DNA from: Gnetum montanum
Taxonomy: Eukaryota > Streptophyta > Gnetopsida > Gnetales > Gnetaceae
Direction: 5' to 3'
Assembly: GCA_015680685.1 (NCBI GenBank)
Contig: MNCI01001310.1
Span: 4,888 to 68,887, forward strand
Length of the DNA: 64,000 nucleotides
Under the pieces are notes generated by a model. That model was not told where the DNA came from and made no database searches. It worked only from the letters and a program-made list of their open reading frames with translations. How positions within the stretch are numbered: position 1 is the first letter of the stretch; the number at the start of each line of letters is the position of its first letter. Positions 11,661-21,910 of the stretch are shown piece after piece. Made by a program: the position numbers and the translations under genes.

Positions 11661-12747
11661 ACTCATTCTCAAGTTCCTTTACAAAATCGGGAAGGTATGG
11701 GATTATTGATTGACTCTTGACATAACAAACTGACATAACAAAAGTGAGTGCTCAAGTGTACAAATCAAAAACATCAGAAAAATTTGTGGTGTTCATGACA
11801 CAAAATTGAACACCATGATATGACTATTAAAAACTAGACAACACATCCTTTGATGGCATGAAGGTGATTGAGAAGATCAAACAGTCCTAGGCGGTGGAGG
11901 CTCTTGAGGTTCTGAAGGACCTTCGCCAGCTTTAGGCATGTGTAGTGGCTAAGGTAGCTGTGGCTATCCTGCTATGGCTACTACCTCTAGTGGAAGGCAA
12001 AAGGCATCTAGTAATGCCTTCATCTTTTCCTCCTTGCTTTGGAGATCATTTATGGTTCACACAACATCACCAATGTGGGCTGGAATGGGGATATCCCATG
12101 GATAGGGCATTATTGGGAACAACTCCTCACATTGACAAACCAAACAACAAATTGTTTGTGTTCAACATCAAATGCCCTAACTGCATTTTGAAGCTCATTA
12201 TAGTCATTCATTATTTTGGCTAGGTTCTTACAAGTAGATCTTTGATTAGTATATTTGCCCTTGAGAACCTCGAGTTCCATGTTTGCGACTGCAAGATTTT
12301 GCTTGGTGTCCTTATGGTGCTTGAACTCGACCTTGTATAACAAGTACGAGCTGGCCGCTTGCTTCTCCAGTTTTGACCATAGCCATCCAGTAGTCAACAT
12401 AGCTAGATTCACATACTGAAGATTGGCAAGCTCCATGTATTTTTTCATTTCCTCTATTTGTAACTCCTTTAGGAAAATTTCTGCTTTATTGTACTGATCA
12501 ATCCCATTAATGATGGGCTATCATAATTCTCATCTTTTTGGAGTTACTAAAGGGTCTCGTTCACCTTTACCTTTGTCACTTGAATATGTTTTTCATTTAC
12601 TTCTTTTTGTAGGCTGACCTAGTCTTTGTAGTGATCCTTGACTCTCTCAAATTTGAGAGCCTCTAATTTCCAAGTGGCTACCTCTATTGTAGTCTTTTGG
12701 TGAAGGGCACAAACCTCCTCCATGGAGAGGTTTCGATTCTCAACTAT
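11661..12747 (-). pseudogene. element B env-position ORF, C-terminal part (coiled coil), cut by element A
   Basis: Minus-strand reading frames with stops and frameshifts encode charged, helical sequence. The best piece (12110-12448) contains LEVLKGKYTNQRSTCKNL and NDYNELQNAVRAFDVEH, typical of a coiled coil. It aligns in position and character with 13760-15000 of element A and 55030-56500 of element E. The other part of the ORF is at 21911-23905. It lies between the spacer and 3' LTR, the place where Athila-lineage elements carry an env-like ORF. No signal peptide or membrane segment can be assigned with confidence. Confidence 0.55.
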
Positions 12748-13586
12748 TGATGAGCAACGAGGTATCCCTACGCTCAACCATACGAATACAAGTGTATATG
12801 TGTGATCCGGTTGAACTCTGTGGATGGACTAGTTGTGGTACCTAGACGTTATACATTGATGCAGTTCACTGTCTTCCTACTTGGACTAGTATTTTCTTTG
12901 TCATGTATGGTTTAGTCCAAAGTGAGGTATATGATATGATCCCTACTACTATGCTACTTCTAAGGATAATAAGAGATAACTTGATTAAGCTAATGGGTAA
13001 TAGGAAATAAGATCTAAGCTAGCCTAGGTGCAATGAGCATCTATTCCTAATTATCCGTATGCATCTTGGACTCCATGTACTACTTCTGGGGATTACCAAG
13101 TGCACATGACTCAAAGAACTACTTGATATGTTACTAGGCTACTATGTAGTTACACTTAAATGTTCATGATTAAGGCGTATTCATTCCATAACAAGAATAG
13201 TGAATGATGATAAAAAAAATAAAAGAAATATTAACTAAGAATAAATAATCACCAATTAAAATAATTAAAAGCTAAGTGAATGCTGTAATGATGAAGTAAT
13301 CTCAATCTTTATTGTCGATTGTGTGCATGTCCAAGTACATCACACTCAAACAAAGTTTTCATATAATTACAAACATTACACTGCAAGCATGCATTGAGAA
13401 TAATTGAAAGCTAAATTGCCAAAAGAAAAGAACTTCTAACTTCCTAATGATCTAACTAACTCACCGTGCACTTGAGTGCTGTATTTATAGGCTAACATAG
13501 GAATCATGATATCGTGTATACGATATTGTATCTAAGCTATGATATCGGGTACCTGATATCGGGGCTTGGCAGACTGTGACTCATCA
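12748..13586 (-). mobile_element. element A 3' LTR (839 bp)
   Basis: Bounded by TGATGAGC (left) and CTCATCA (right). The TATA region GCTGTATTTATAGG (13478-13491) reads CCTATAAATACAGC on the minus strand. Three GATATC palindromes (13508, 13541, 13555) lie just upstream of it in the sense direction. The purine-rich tract at 13587-13602 (minus CAGTCGTGAGGGTA) precedes the LTR. Confidence 0.88.
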
Positions 13587-13759
13587 TACCCTCACGACTG
13601 AATAAAAAATCGTCCTTGAGTCAAACAAAATGAGGAACAAGTTCATTCGATTACAAACAGTGGATGGGTATGAGATTATTGATGGACCATGGACTGTTTC
13701 ATATCGTAATATGGGACTAAAAAAAATTTGGACACCAATACAAAATACAAAACTTATGG

Positions 13760-16563
13760 AACTCATGTGATTCCTAGTGGTGATGGCTCCTCCATGGGTG
13801 CCTTTCCTTTGTCCTATGCTCAAGGCTTCTGAAATTGATATCTTTGAAGAAGCACTTGAAGTTTCTCCTCTTCTATTTGAGGATCATGAGTTGTCCATGC
13901 TAATGTTCCAATATTTGATGAAGTTGGCACTTCCCATGGACATGACAACTATGGGAACATTTGATTGGCCTAGAAATACCATGTTGCAAATAGTCATAAT
14001 TTCTCTTCATAGGCTTTGGCTTTGTCTTTGAGTTCCTGGTAATCTGTAAGCCATCAAGCTAGATCTGTTGCTACATCTTTTTGACATTGGTAACTAGCCT
14101 TTACCACCTCTAATTCAAAGTTTGCCACCTCTAATCTTTGCAATGTCTTCTTATGTTCCGCAAACTTTGTCTCATATTTAGCATAGGTGGTAGCTACCTA
14201 CTTCTCAAGCTTAGTTCTTGGGCATCCTGCTATTAACATGGCTAAGTTGGCATATTGTAGATTTTCCAATTCCATGTATTCTTTGAGATCTTGAATTTGC
14301 AAGTTCTAGCTTTTTAAGTCTACCTAATGGGCAAAGGCATAAGTATCCAGAATGGCTTGCCAATTAGTGTTTTGAGCACTAAGGGAGTTGATGTGTGCCT
14401 TGGCCATACAAAGTTCCTTCTCAATGATTTCCTTATACATGCCCACCTGGTCACGGAAGTGCTCCTTTAATCTTTGATACTTCTTAGCCTCATTTTTCCA
14501 TGTGCTTATTTCAATAGCGGTCTTCTGTCGAATGGCACATACCTCCTCCATTGAGAGGGTTTTGTTTTCTTTGGCTAAGCGACTTATATCTTGGTTAACT
14601 CTTATTAATTGTTCTCAAATTTGTTGGAAATGTTTTTCAAGAATGTTTTTCTATTTTTCAACTATTATCAATTGAAGATTTTTGGCAGCAAGTAGTTTAT
14701 TCTCTTCTTGTAAGGCCTTGAGAGCTTTAACATGTGCATATGTCTAAGCTTGTGCTTTTGAAGCATCCCAATTAGCCTTCTCCTTTTCCATTACCACTCT
14801 TTTATTCTCTATTAACAATTTATTCAATTACTCTATTCTAAAGGATTCTAACTGATCGGTTGCAACAAGTTGGGATGGATCCCTTCGTGTAGCTTATAGG
14901 GTGACAAACTTTTCTTGGAGTCTTTGCAACTCATCTTCTGCATGTTCGACCCTAATCTCAGCCCTTATCAACTTCCCTTTAGTGGAAATGAGGTTTGAAT
15001 GAACCGTTGTGACATCTTAGGGGATGTCAAATAAGGATGTCATAACCTGTCCTATTTGCAATAAGCAGTCCAAAATAGCCTTATGTTCTACAGGAGTCAT
15101 TGAGGTATCAACCAAAACTTGAGCATCACGTGCTCCTATGAAATCTGCTGGTGGCACAATAGGGGCATTAAATGATTCTTTGATATGGTCCATGACCACC
15201 TCTCCTACTCTAGCTGCATCCTGGTATTGCATGACCACAACTATGGCACCTTCACTAGTTTCTAATTGTACTTGGAATGATGCAGCATATCTAGAGATCT
15301 ATTATGACCAGTGTGATTCTTCTCCTCCTAATTGAATTGAGACTTTACCTCTTATAGGATCAATTAATATGGTGGGCCGTACTGCATCATCAATCTCTTT
15401 GAAGAGATTGGCCTTGTCTCTGCTTCTCCAACTGATTGTCTTATTGATGGATTATTGACAGTCAGTAATCTTGTGGCAGCAGTGGCAGTTGCTAGTCTTG
15501 CTAGCTTGTGGGTTGCGTGCTAGGCCCTGCTTCTTGTTGTTGGCTAGGCCTTGTGTCTAGAAGTTGGCTAGGCCCTACCGTTTGAGGTGCAGTGGGCCTA
15601 ACTGTTTGTTCTTGTTCAGGCTCCAACGTCTCATCAACATCTTTTCTTGGTGTTGATGGCTTGAGTAATTTAGCATATGAAGCATTTTGAGCTTTTTTGA
15701 GGACGTCATTGGTGTACCACAAAATTTCAGCATGCCGACACAGCTTCCTGATTAGACATGGAAAGGGAAGTGTGAACTTTCTTGTCTTTCATTCTTCAAA
15801 CTACCTTAATATTTCTGTTAAATATAGATGAGGTAAATTGGAATCAAATTTTCCCATCAAAATTACACTTCCTCTTGCCACATAGGTAGAAATTCTATTT
15901 AACCCCTTTGTTGGGAAAATTTGATAGGTGCCAATTTTAAGAAAAATTCTTTCTTCAAGGGTTAATTCTCCATATGTCTTATCTTCTTTGCCATATGCCC
16001 TTTTTAACCATAATTTTTTTGCATTTGCATTAGAGCGAGTGGACAAATGAGCAACTTTGGACCCTTTATTTAGAAGATTCAAAATTTTTGCAATGGCCTT
16101 TGTGGAGAAATCTACTAAAATCCCACCAATATCAATGGTGGTGCCCTCTTATTTTTTATGCCAAAATTGATATGTTTCACCCAAATACCATTCTCCACTC
16201 TTTGAGAGGATATGCCATAGTCGAGATCCCTTAAGTAGATCCTTGATTAGTTTAGGGGCGAATTCGATAAAAGGCCCAAAATTAAGTTCCACAATCACAA
16301 CACAGGATGTGGACTTTTTTCAAATGGCTTGAACACATTTTGGAGATAACATGAGGTGTTGTTTTTATTTTGGCGCCTTGACCTTTCCACCTTCTGCTTA
16401 GTCGAATTGTGTAGTGATAGGAGTTTCCTAATGGATGCTGAATGATTGTGCCTCCTGCTCTACATTTTTTGCATGAGGTCCTTGACCTTTGCCTTTTCTT
16501 AGGTGTTCAGTTGCACCTTAAAAAGTTCTTTCCTACTGTCCTCTTTTAGGAGCCATCTATAAT
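13760..16563 (-). pseudogene. element A env-position ORF: plant-transposon-protein-like domain plus coiled coil
   Basis: A long degraded minus-strand ORF beginning about 16563. The N-terminal half (about 16340-15720) has blocks such as FGPFIEFAPKLIKDLL, SRLWHIL, YQIFPTKGLNRISTYVARGS and LPFPCLIRKLCRHA. The order PT..., then a hydrophobic G.x.G stretch, then LPFP.LI..LC resembles the putative plant transposon protein family (PF20167-like); this is family recognition from memory. A Pro/Gln/Thr-rich linker follows (15501-15722). A long coiled coil comes next, with the best segment at 14324-14551 (EAKKYQRLKEHFRDQVGMYK). Stops and frameshifts are frequent. The position after a spacer and before the 3' LTR is that of Athila env-like genes. 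The role is unknown. Confidence 0.6.
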
Positions 16564-18559
16564 CACACAAGGATTGATTGTTAGTAAGGTTATTTAAAGA
16601 AATTCAGTTATCTTATACCTTACTCATTACCTTTAATAATTGTTTAATTCTTTGCTTAGTGTGATTCTAGAGTTAGAAATGTTTTCAAGGAAAATTTTTC
16701 AAGGAAGTTGCCCTAAAAGTTTAATGTTGGACTTGATCTATTTAGGTGACTCATATAATAACTTAGATAACTTGGGTGAAGGAAGAAAATTAGTTTAGCA
16801 TGAATTTCTAATAGTATTTACCCCTATGATATCCTTCGAGTGATAGAAAATTTCAAAAAAATTATGCACAAGTTCTATAGTACCCTTCCCCCACGACTAA
16901 GTAGAACACTATGGGTTTAATTAGGTTCAATTGGAAAAGAAATCAGAGTGTCGAAGAGTGAAATATTGGAGGTTGAATTTAGGCTCACAAAGCTCCAAAA
17001 ATTGTAGAATAAAATTTGAACAACTCCTCTCATGTCAACTATTGAAAATGACTTGTGTAGTATGTAAGGGTCCCATATATATACTTTTTATGGATGCAAA
17101 ATCACGTATGTGATAGCATGTACCTAGTATTGCATCGAACCTGATACCAAGTACCTAATATCCTGTCCCAACCAAGATAGGGTACTTAGTAGAATTGATG
17201 ATTGTTCGAGTTTTTAGGACCAAATTTGAAGGATTTGAGGTAGATTTGAAAGGTCTGGGGTAATGGCAAGTGGGAATTGAGGCACCAAAAGTGTAATGAA
17301 GTGGAGTCATACAATGAAATTCTTTGAAAAAGATGAGGAAAAAGGACATGTAATGGTTCTAAGAAATGTTTGATTAAAATGATGACAAAAGAAAGAATAG
17401 ATTTGGCAATGGAGTACTCGAAGGGTATAAAATGATGTGGTGGTGTGCAACAAGTACAAATTCCAAAAGTCATGCAAATGGGTCCTCCCCAAAGAAGGTT
17501 CCAACCTATCATGCCCTTGTGTAACCACACCTTAAAATGTCTGTAGGCACTATAAGGATTACATGCAACCCACACCTATGCAACAAAACACACACATGTT
17601 AAGTACCACTGCTATGAGGTAAAAATTCTATACCACACAAGACACAAGTTAGAAGTACCTAGATTGTGAGATGAGACGAATTATAGACGGGATTACAAAG
17701 ATTAGGATGTGAAGTAACTTACCTTGGGCACAATGAATCCTATGTGTTGTGCGTGATTAAAGTACCATTAGCTTTTCGATCCAAGATCAAAACCAAGTCC
17801 ATACCTCTGATCAGTGACATCGCATTGTTTCATCCCAATGATAGGCAACCCTATGAGCATCATGACAGTAAGGTGTACGATCACTTGGTGTTTTGCGTAA
17901 GGGAGGAGTGATTTAAATTTGTTTTTACCACATTTTTCCTTGTGCTTTTCTTTTTCTTTTCTTTTTCATCTTCTAGCTGCTTTTGCACTTGGTCATTCCC
18001 AAAGGTGATCCGGAAAAGCCATCAACCTTTAGCCATGGATGCATGTCTTTCCAGTAAGAACCCCTAGAACAACATTAAGTTCCTTTATTGAGTGCCTTTA
18101 TTACAACTCTTACTCCCATTGTTCTTTAGATCTACAAGGATCTCAGTACAACCAAGTTGCATGATAGCACATACAGATGTTACCAAAGAGAATCCACAAG
18201 TCCTCTTGATGTCACACCCTTACTATTCCCTCTTAGTCTATCACTCTTTGCTCTGACATAATGAGTACAAATTACTTTAAGGTTTGATGATAACAAGAAT
18301 ATCATCATACCTAGAGCAAGAACCTCTTATTAATAGAATGGGTGGATGGATGTTGTGGGCTCACTATCCAAATAATTAGTGAATTGTGACTCGATAACAT
18401 AGAATAACGCCTCAATCAACTGGTTACATGAGTATTTTATTCACAGATGAGATTACTCACAAAAAGATAAAACAACAGATTGGAAAATAAGAAATTAGAA
18501 AACAAAAGATTGAAAACAAAATTTATAAAACCAAAGAAAAGGAAAAACATTTACTAATT
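16564..18559 (-). other. element A spacer between gag and the env-position ORF
   Basis: Non-coding, AT-rich. Blocks shared with the spacers of B and E occur in the same order: a purine-rich motif at about 16885-16905, a TATA and U3-like module (17070-17190), a CAAATGGGTCCTCCCCAAAG block (17481), a block near 17750-17870, CCATGGATGCATGTC (18033), and another purine-rich motif at about 18580-18600. Conservation of order in three elements suggests regulatory rather than coding function. Confidence 0.55.
17070..17190 (-). promoter_or_regulatory. internal promoter-like module upstream of the env-position ORF (element A)
   Basis: Sense (minus) order: GGATATTAGGTACTTGGTATC, a degenerate GATATC/GGTACC repeat as in the U3 of LTR A, then CACATACGTGAT, then a TATA run (TATATATATGGGACC, about 17073-17085). 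It lies about 500 bases upstream of the env-position ORF start. The resemblance to U3 of its own LTR is weaker than in element B. Confidence 0.4.
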
Positions 18560-20931
18560 CTACTTGTTAGAATGAGAGGTATCCCCCATGACTAAACCTT
18601 TGATCATGGCGAGAATTAATAAATGGAAAGCTAGGATCCATGCATGTTGGAAATATTGGGGTCTAGTCATATCCAAACCATTGGGTGTCTTTTGGTGTAG
18701 TGACAGGAATGTACCAAAATTGGGGTTCACACATTTGATTAAAATAGGCATAGTGGGGCAGATTATAAGATGTGGTCATGTGATAAAAAGCTAACCCACT
18801 ATGGCACCCATGACCATAAGACAATATGCAAGGATCGATATGTGTTATATTCATTGGGATGCATGGTTGTTGGAGTATTAATTGATGGATTGGATAAGGT
18901 AACACGAGGTGTTGAGTTTGAAGAGGAAGGTGCATCACGGTGTTGGGCTTGTGCTGAGTTGGAGGATGTAGTGGTTTTAGAATCGTGCTATGTCTTTCTA
19001 TGGCCATGCCTAAAGAAAGGACGCTTCTAACGTTGTGAAGGACTCCCATTGCTATTGACAGTAGTAGCACAAGTAATGTTTGTTGGTTGTTGCTATGGTG
19101 CAAAACCTTTTGATACAACTAGTGGCAATGTAGAAGGAGATGAAGGATGAGAATATTGAGAGTAAGGAGGAGTGTAAGGAATATGAAGTGGTGATCTCAC
19201 AAAAGAGGACATGGATGGGTGATACTAGGGAGAGTGATAACGATGAGGTGAAATAGAGGATGTTGATCTAGTGGGAAAAATAGGGTGTTGAACATAATAA
19301 GCACTTGGTTTCGGGTGATACGAAGGGTGTTGCTAGTTTGACAATGGCCTTCCCCATGACTAGGGGTTTTGCCATTGCAGTTGAGCATAGTATTTTTATA
19401 TGAAATCTAAATGTAACATTCTTTCCCAATGCTCATGTAAATATGACAAGATTGGGCATTGGCCTTTTGGGTGATTGTTCAGGTAAACATTACATTGATA
19501 CTTATGATTTGTAGTTGAGCCCCTATCCTCATTTTCTTCAGTCCTTCTTTCCAATTGTTGAATGGTGTTCTATCTTGTTTCTAGGTTTGGTATCCTCTAT
19601 TTATTTTGGTCATCAAAGTTATCTTGCATGGATCTCCCTCTAATAATGTTTGCATATTTTCCACATTTTTCATGTACCCACTTCGTCATCTTGTTGATCT
19701 TTGCATTGATTTCATCTAGTGATTTTAATATTGGAAAAGGTAGGGATGGTTTCATCTCCTTGAGGTGAGTTGATTTCTCCTCTTCATAATTATGATCCTT
19801 TGTTATTTCAAGAGTTTGGTCCTATTGATTTTTTTTAACATTCCCCCATTTGGCTATTTCCCCTTCTTCTTTTACTACCTACTTAATAAGCTCTTGGAAT
19901 TGATGGGTTCATAATTCATATAGTTAACCTGGGGCATACATCCCTAAGGTCTCCCTTGTTTCATTATGGAGCCCATCCATGATGTGATACATTAGCCTTT
20001 CCTCGGAGAACCCATGGCCTGGGAATTTGTTTAACAAAGAGTAATATCTTTCTAAGGCCATGTCTAGGGGTTTGTGTTGCCCTTGTTTCCACTCTTAGAT
20101 TTGTCTCCTCAAGGCTAACACTCTTGTATAGGTTTGATATCTTCCGTTGAAGAGATTTACCATTGTAGGCCAATGGCAAATTGAATTCTGTTTTAAAGAC
20201 CTGTATCATATTTTAACTTGGCCAGCGAGTGTCATAGGGAAGAGCTTAAGCCTTTGCCACCCATTCTCAATGTTGTTCCATACACAAGAATTATAGAAGG
20301 CTTGTAAATGATGTTGTGGATCTAAATGATAGCCCCCTAAGAACTTAGGAAAGTTGTTTAAATCAAGCCTAGGTAGATGACTTTCCTTGCAATGCTTGTG
20401 AGATATTTGAATGACCTCTATTATATGCATTAGACCCTTAGTGGATAGTAGGGGTTCATCATCACTAGATAGGTTGTGAGTTCGTGAGTTGGGACAATGT
20501 TGTCTATGTTCATGTTGGTATTCCTGATTTTGCCCATGGGTTCGATTTTTATTTCTATGTGAACCCCTTAAGGAATAGTCATTTATGTTACAACTTGATG
20601 TTGAAAGAGTAGGGGAAGAGAGGGAACTAGAAGACTCATCATGACTTTTGTAAGTCTCTCAATCATCCCTTGATTCACTCTTGCTATCCACTCAAAAGGT
20701 CCTAGGCCTTACAGGCCCCCTCGTTCTATGGAATGTCCCATCTTCACTAGAGGTGTCTGAGTTGGATGACAAAAGTTCTTGAGTATCATTGGGGTGTCTA
20801 TGAACATATGAAACTCTTGCGTAAGATTAAGTACTCCAAACTTCATCATCATCATAAATTTCATTAGTTCTCCAATGAATTGCTTCACTAGATGTTGTGT
20901 TATCACTATCTTGTGAAAGAGACATTGTCAT
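18560..20931 (-). pseudogene. element A gag
   Basis: Starts near 20931 (MTMSLSQDSDNTTSSEAIHW on the minus strand) about 110 bases after the primer site. The Retrotrans_gag-like core at 20206-20395 contains FPKFLGGYHLDPQHHLQAFY and WQRLKLFPMTLAG, the usual DP..HL..F and W..L..LP order of plant Ty3/gypsy capsids. The rest (19960-18560) is Pro/His-rich. It resembles gag of B and F (cysteine/histidine spacing not readable). Stops and frameshifts are scattered throughout. The reading ends about where the spacer begins, with no protease following. Confidence 0.7.
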
Positions 20932-21040
20932 GAATTGTGTGTAACTTAATTGAATTTAATTTCTTTGTCTAAAAGATATATCATTAATACCCTATTACAA
21001 TGATCTTGTATGATATAACTAATCTAGATAACTAGCACCA

Positions 21041-21058
21041 TCCCCAGCAATGGCGCCA
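21041..21058 (-). promoter_or_regulatory. element A primer binding site (tRNA-Asp)
   Basis: TCCCCAGCAATGGCGCCA on the plus strand; the minus strand reads TGGCGCCATTGCTGGGGA. It is complementary to the 3' end of plant tRNA-Asp with two substitutions (CCGTTGCC in the canonical site). It lies one base from the LTR end. Confidence 0.9.
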
Positions 21059-21059
21059 A

Positions 21060-21910
21060 TGATGCGCGGCGAGGTACCCCTACACTCAACCATATGAATA
21101 CGAGCATGTACACATGATTCGGTCGAACTTCACGGATGAACTAGTTGTGGTACCTAGATTGTTATATGTTGAATGCAGTTTGCTATCTTTCCAGTTTAAC
21201 TAGTATTTGCTTTTTCACGTATGGTTTAGTCTAGAGTGAGGTGTATGATATGATCCCTACTACTATGCTACTCCTAAGGACAATAAGAGATAACTCGATT
21301 AAGCTAATGGAAAATAGAAAATAAGATCTAAGCTAGCCTAGGTGTAATGAGCATCCATCCCTAATCATCCATATGCATCTTGGACTTCATGTACTAATTT
21401 TGGGATTACCAAGTGCACATCACTCAAAGCACTACTTGAAACACTACTGGGTTACCATGTAGTTACACTTAAATGTTCATGATTAAGGCATACTCATTTC
21501 ACGTTAACAACAGGAATAGTGAATGATGATAAAATAAATATTTACTAAGAATAAATAATCAACAACTAAAATAATTAAAAGCTAAGTGAATGCTACAATG
21601 ATGAAGTAATTTTGATCTTTATTGCCAATCATGTGCGAGTCCAAGTACATCACACTCAAACAAAGGTGCCGTACAATTACAAACATCACATTGCGGGCAT
21701 GCACTGAGAATAACTGAAAGCTAAATTGCCAAAAGAAAAGAAATTCTAACTTCCTAATGATCTAACTAACTTGCTATGTGCTTGAGTGTTGTATTTATAG
21801 GCTAACATAGGAATCATGATATCATGTATATGATATCGTATCTAGGCTATGATATCGCATACATGATATTTCATACTCGATATCGGGGCCTGGCAGACCA
21901 TGACTCATCA
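21060..21910 (-). mobile_element. element A 5' LTR (851 bp)
   Basis: Runs from TGATGCGCGG to GACTCATCA. TATA at about 21789-21801 (CCTATAAATACA on minus). Four GATATC palindromes (21818, 21832, 21851, 21879) lie in the 20-90 bases upstream of it in the sense direction. This is the copy that would have driven element A. Confidence 0.88.

Larger units (their letters stand above)
12748..21910 (-). mobile_element. element A: pol-less Athila-like LTR retrotransposon (9163 bp)
   Basis: LTRs lie at 12748-13586 and 21060-21910. The 18-base primer site at 21041-21058, one base inside the 5' LTR, matches the 3' end of plant tRNA-Asp. In the sense direction (right to left) the element holds gag (20931-18560), a spacer with an internal promoter-like module (about 18590-16570) and an env-position ORF (16563-13760). 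No protease, reverse transcriptase, RNase H or integrase is present, so it must have depended on a relative such as B. It sits inside the env-position ORF of B. Flanking bases ACTAT/ACTGC are only a weak target duplication. The two LTRs differ mostly by transitions; I count about 20 in the first 100 bp. Confidence 0.88.
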
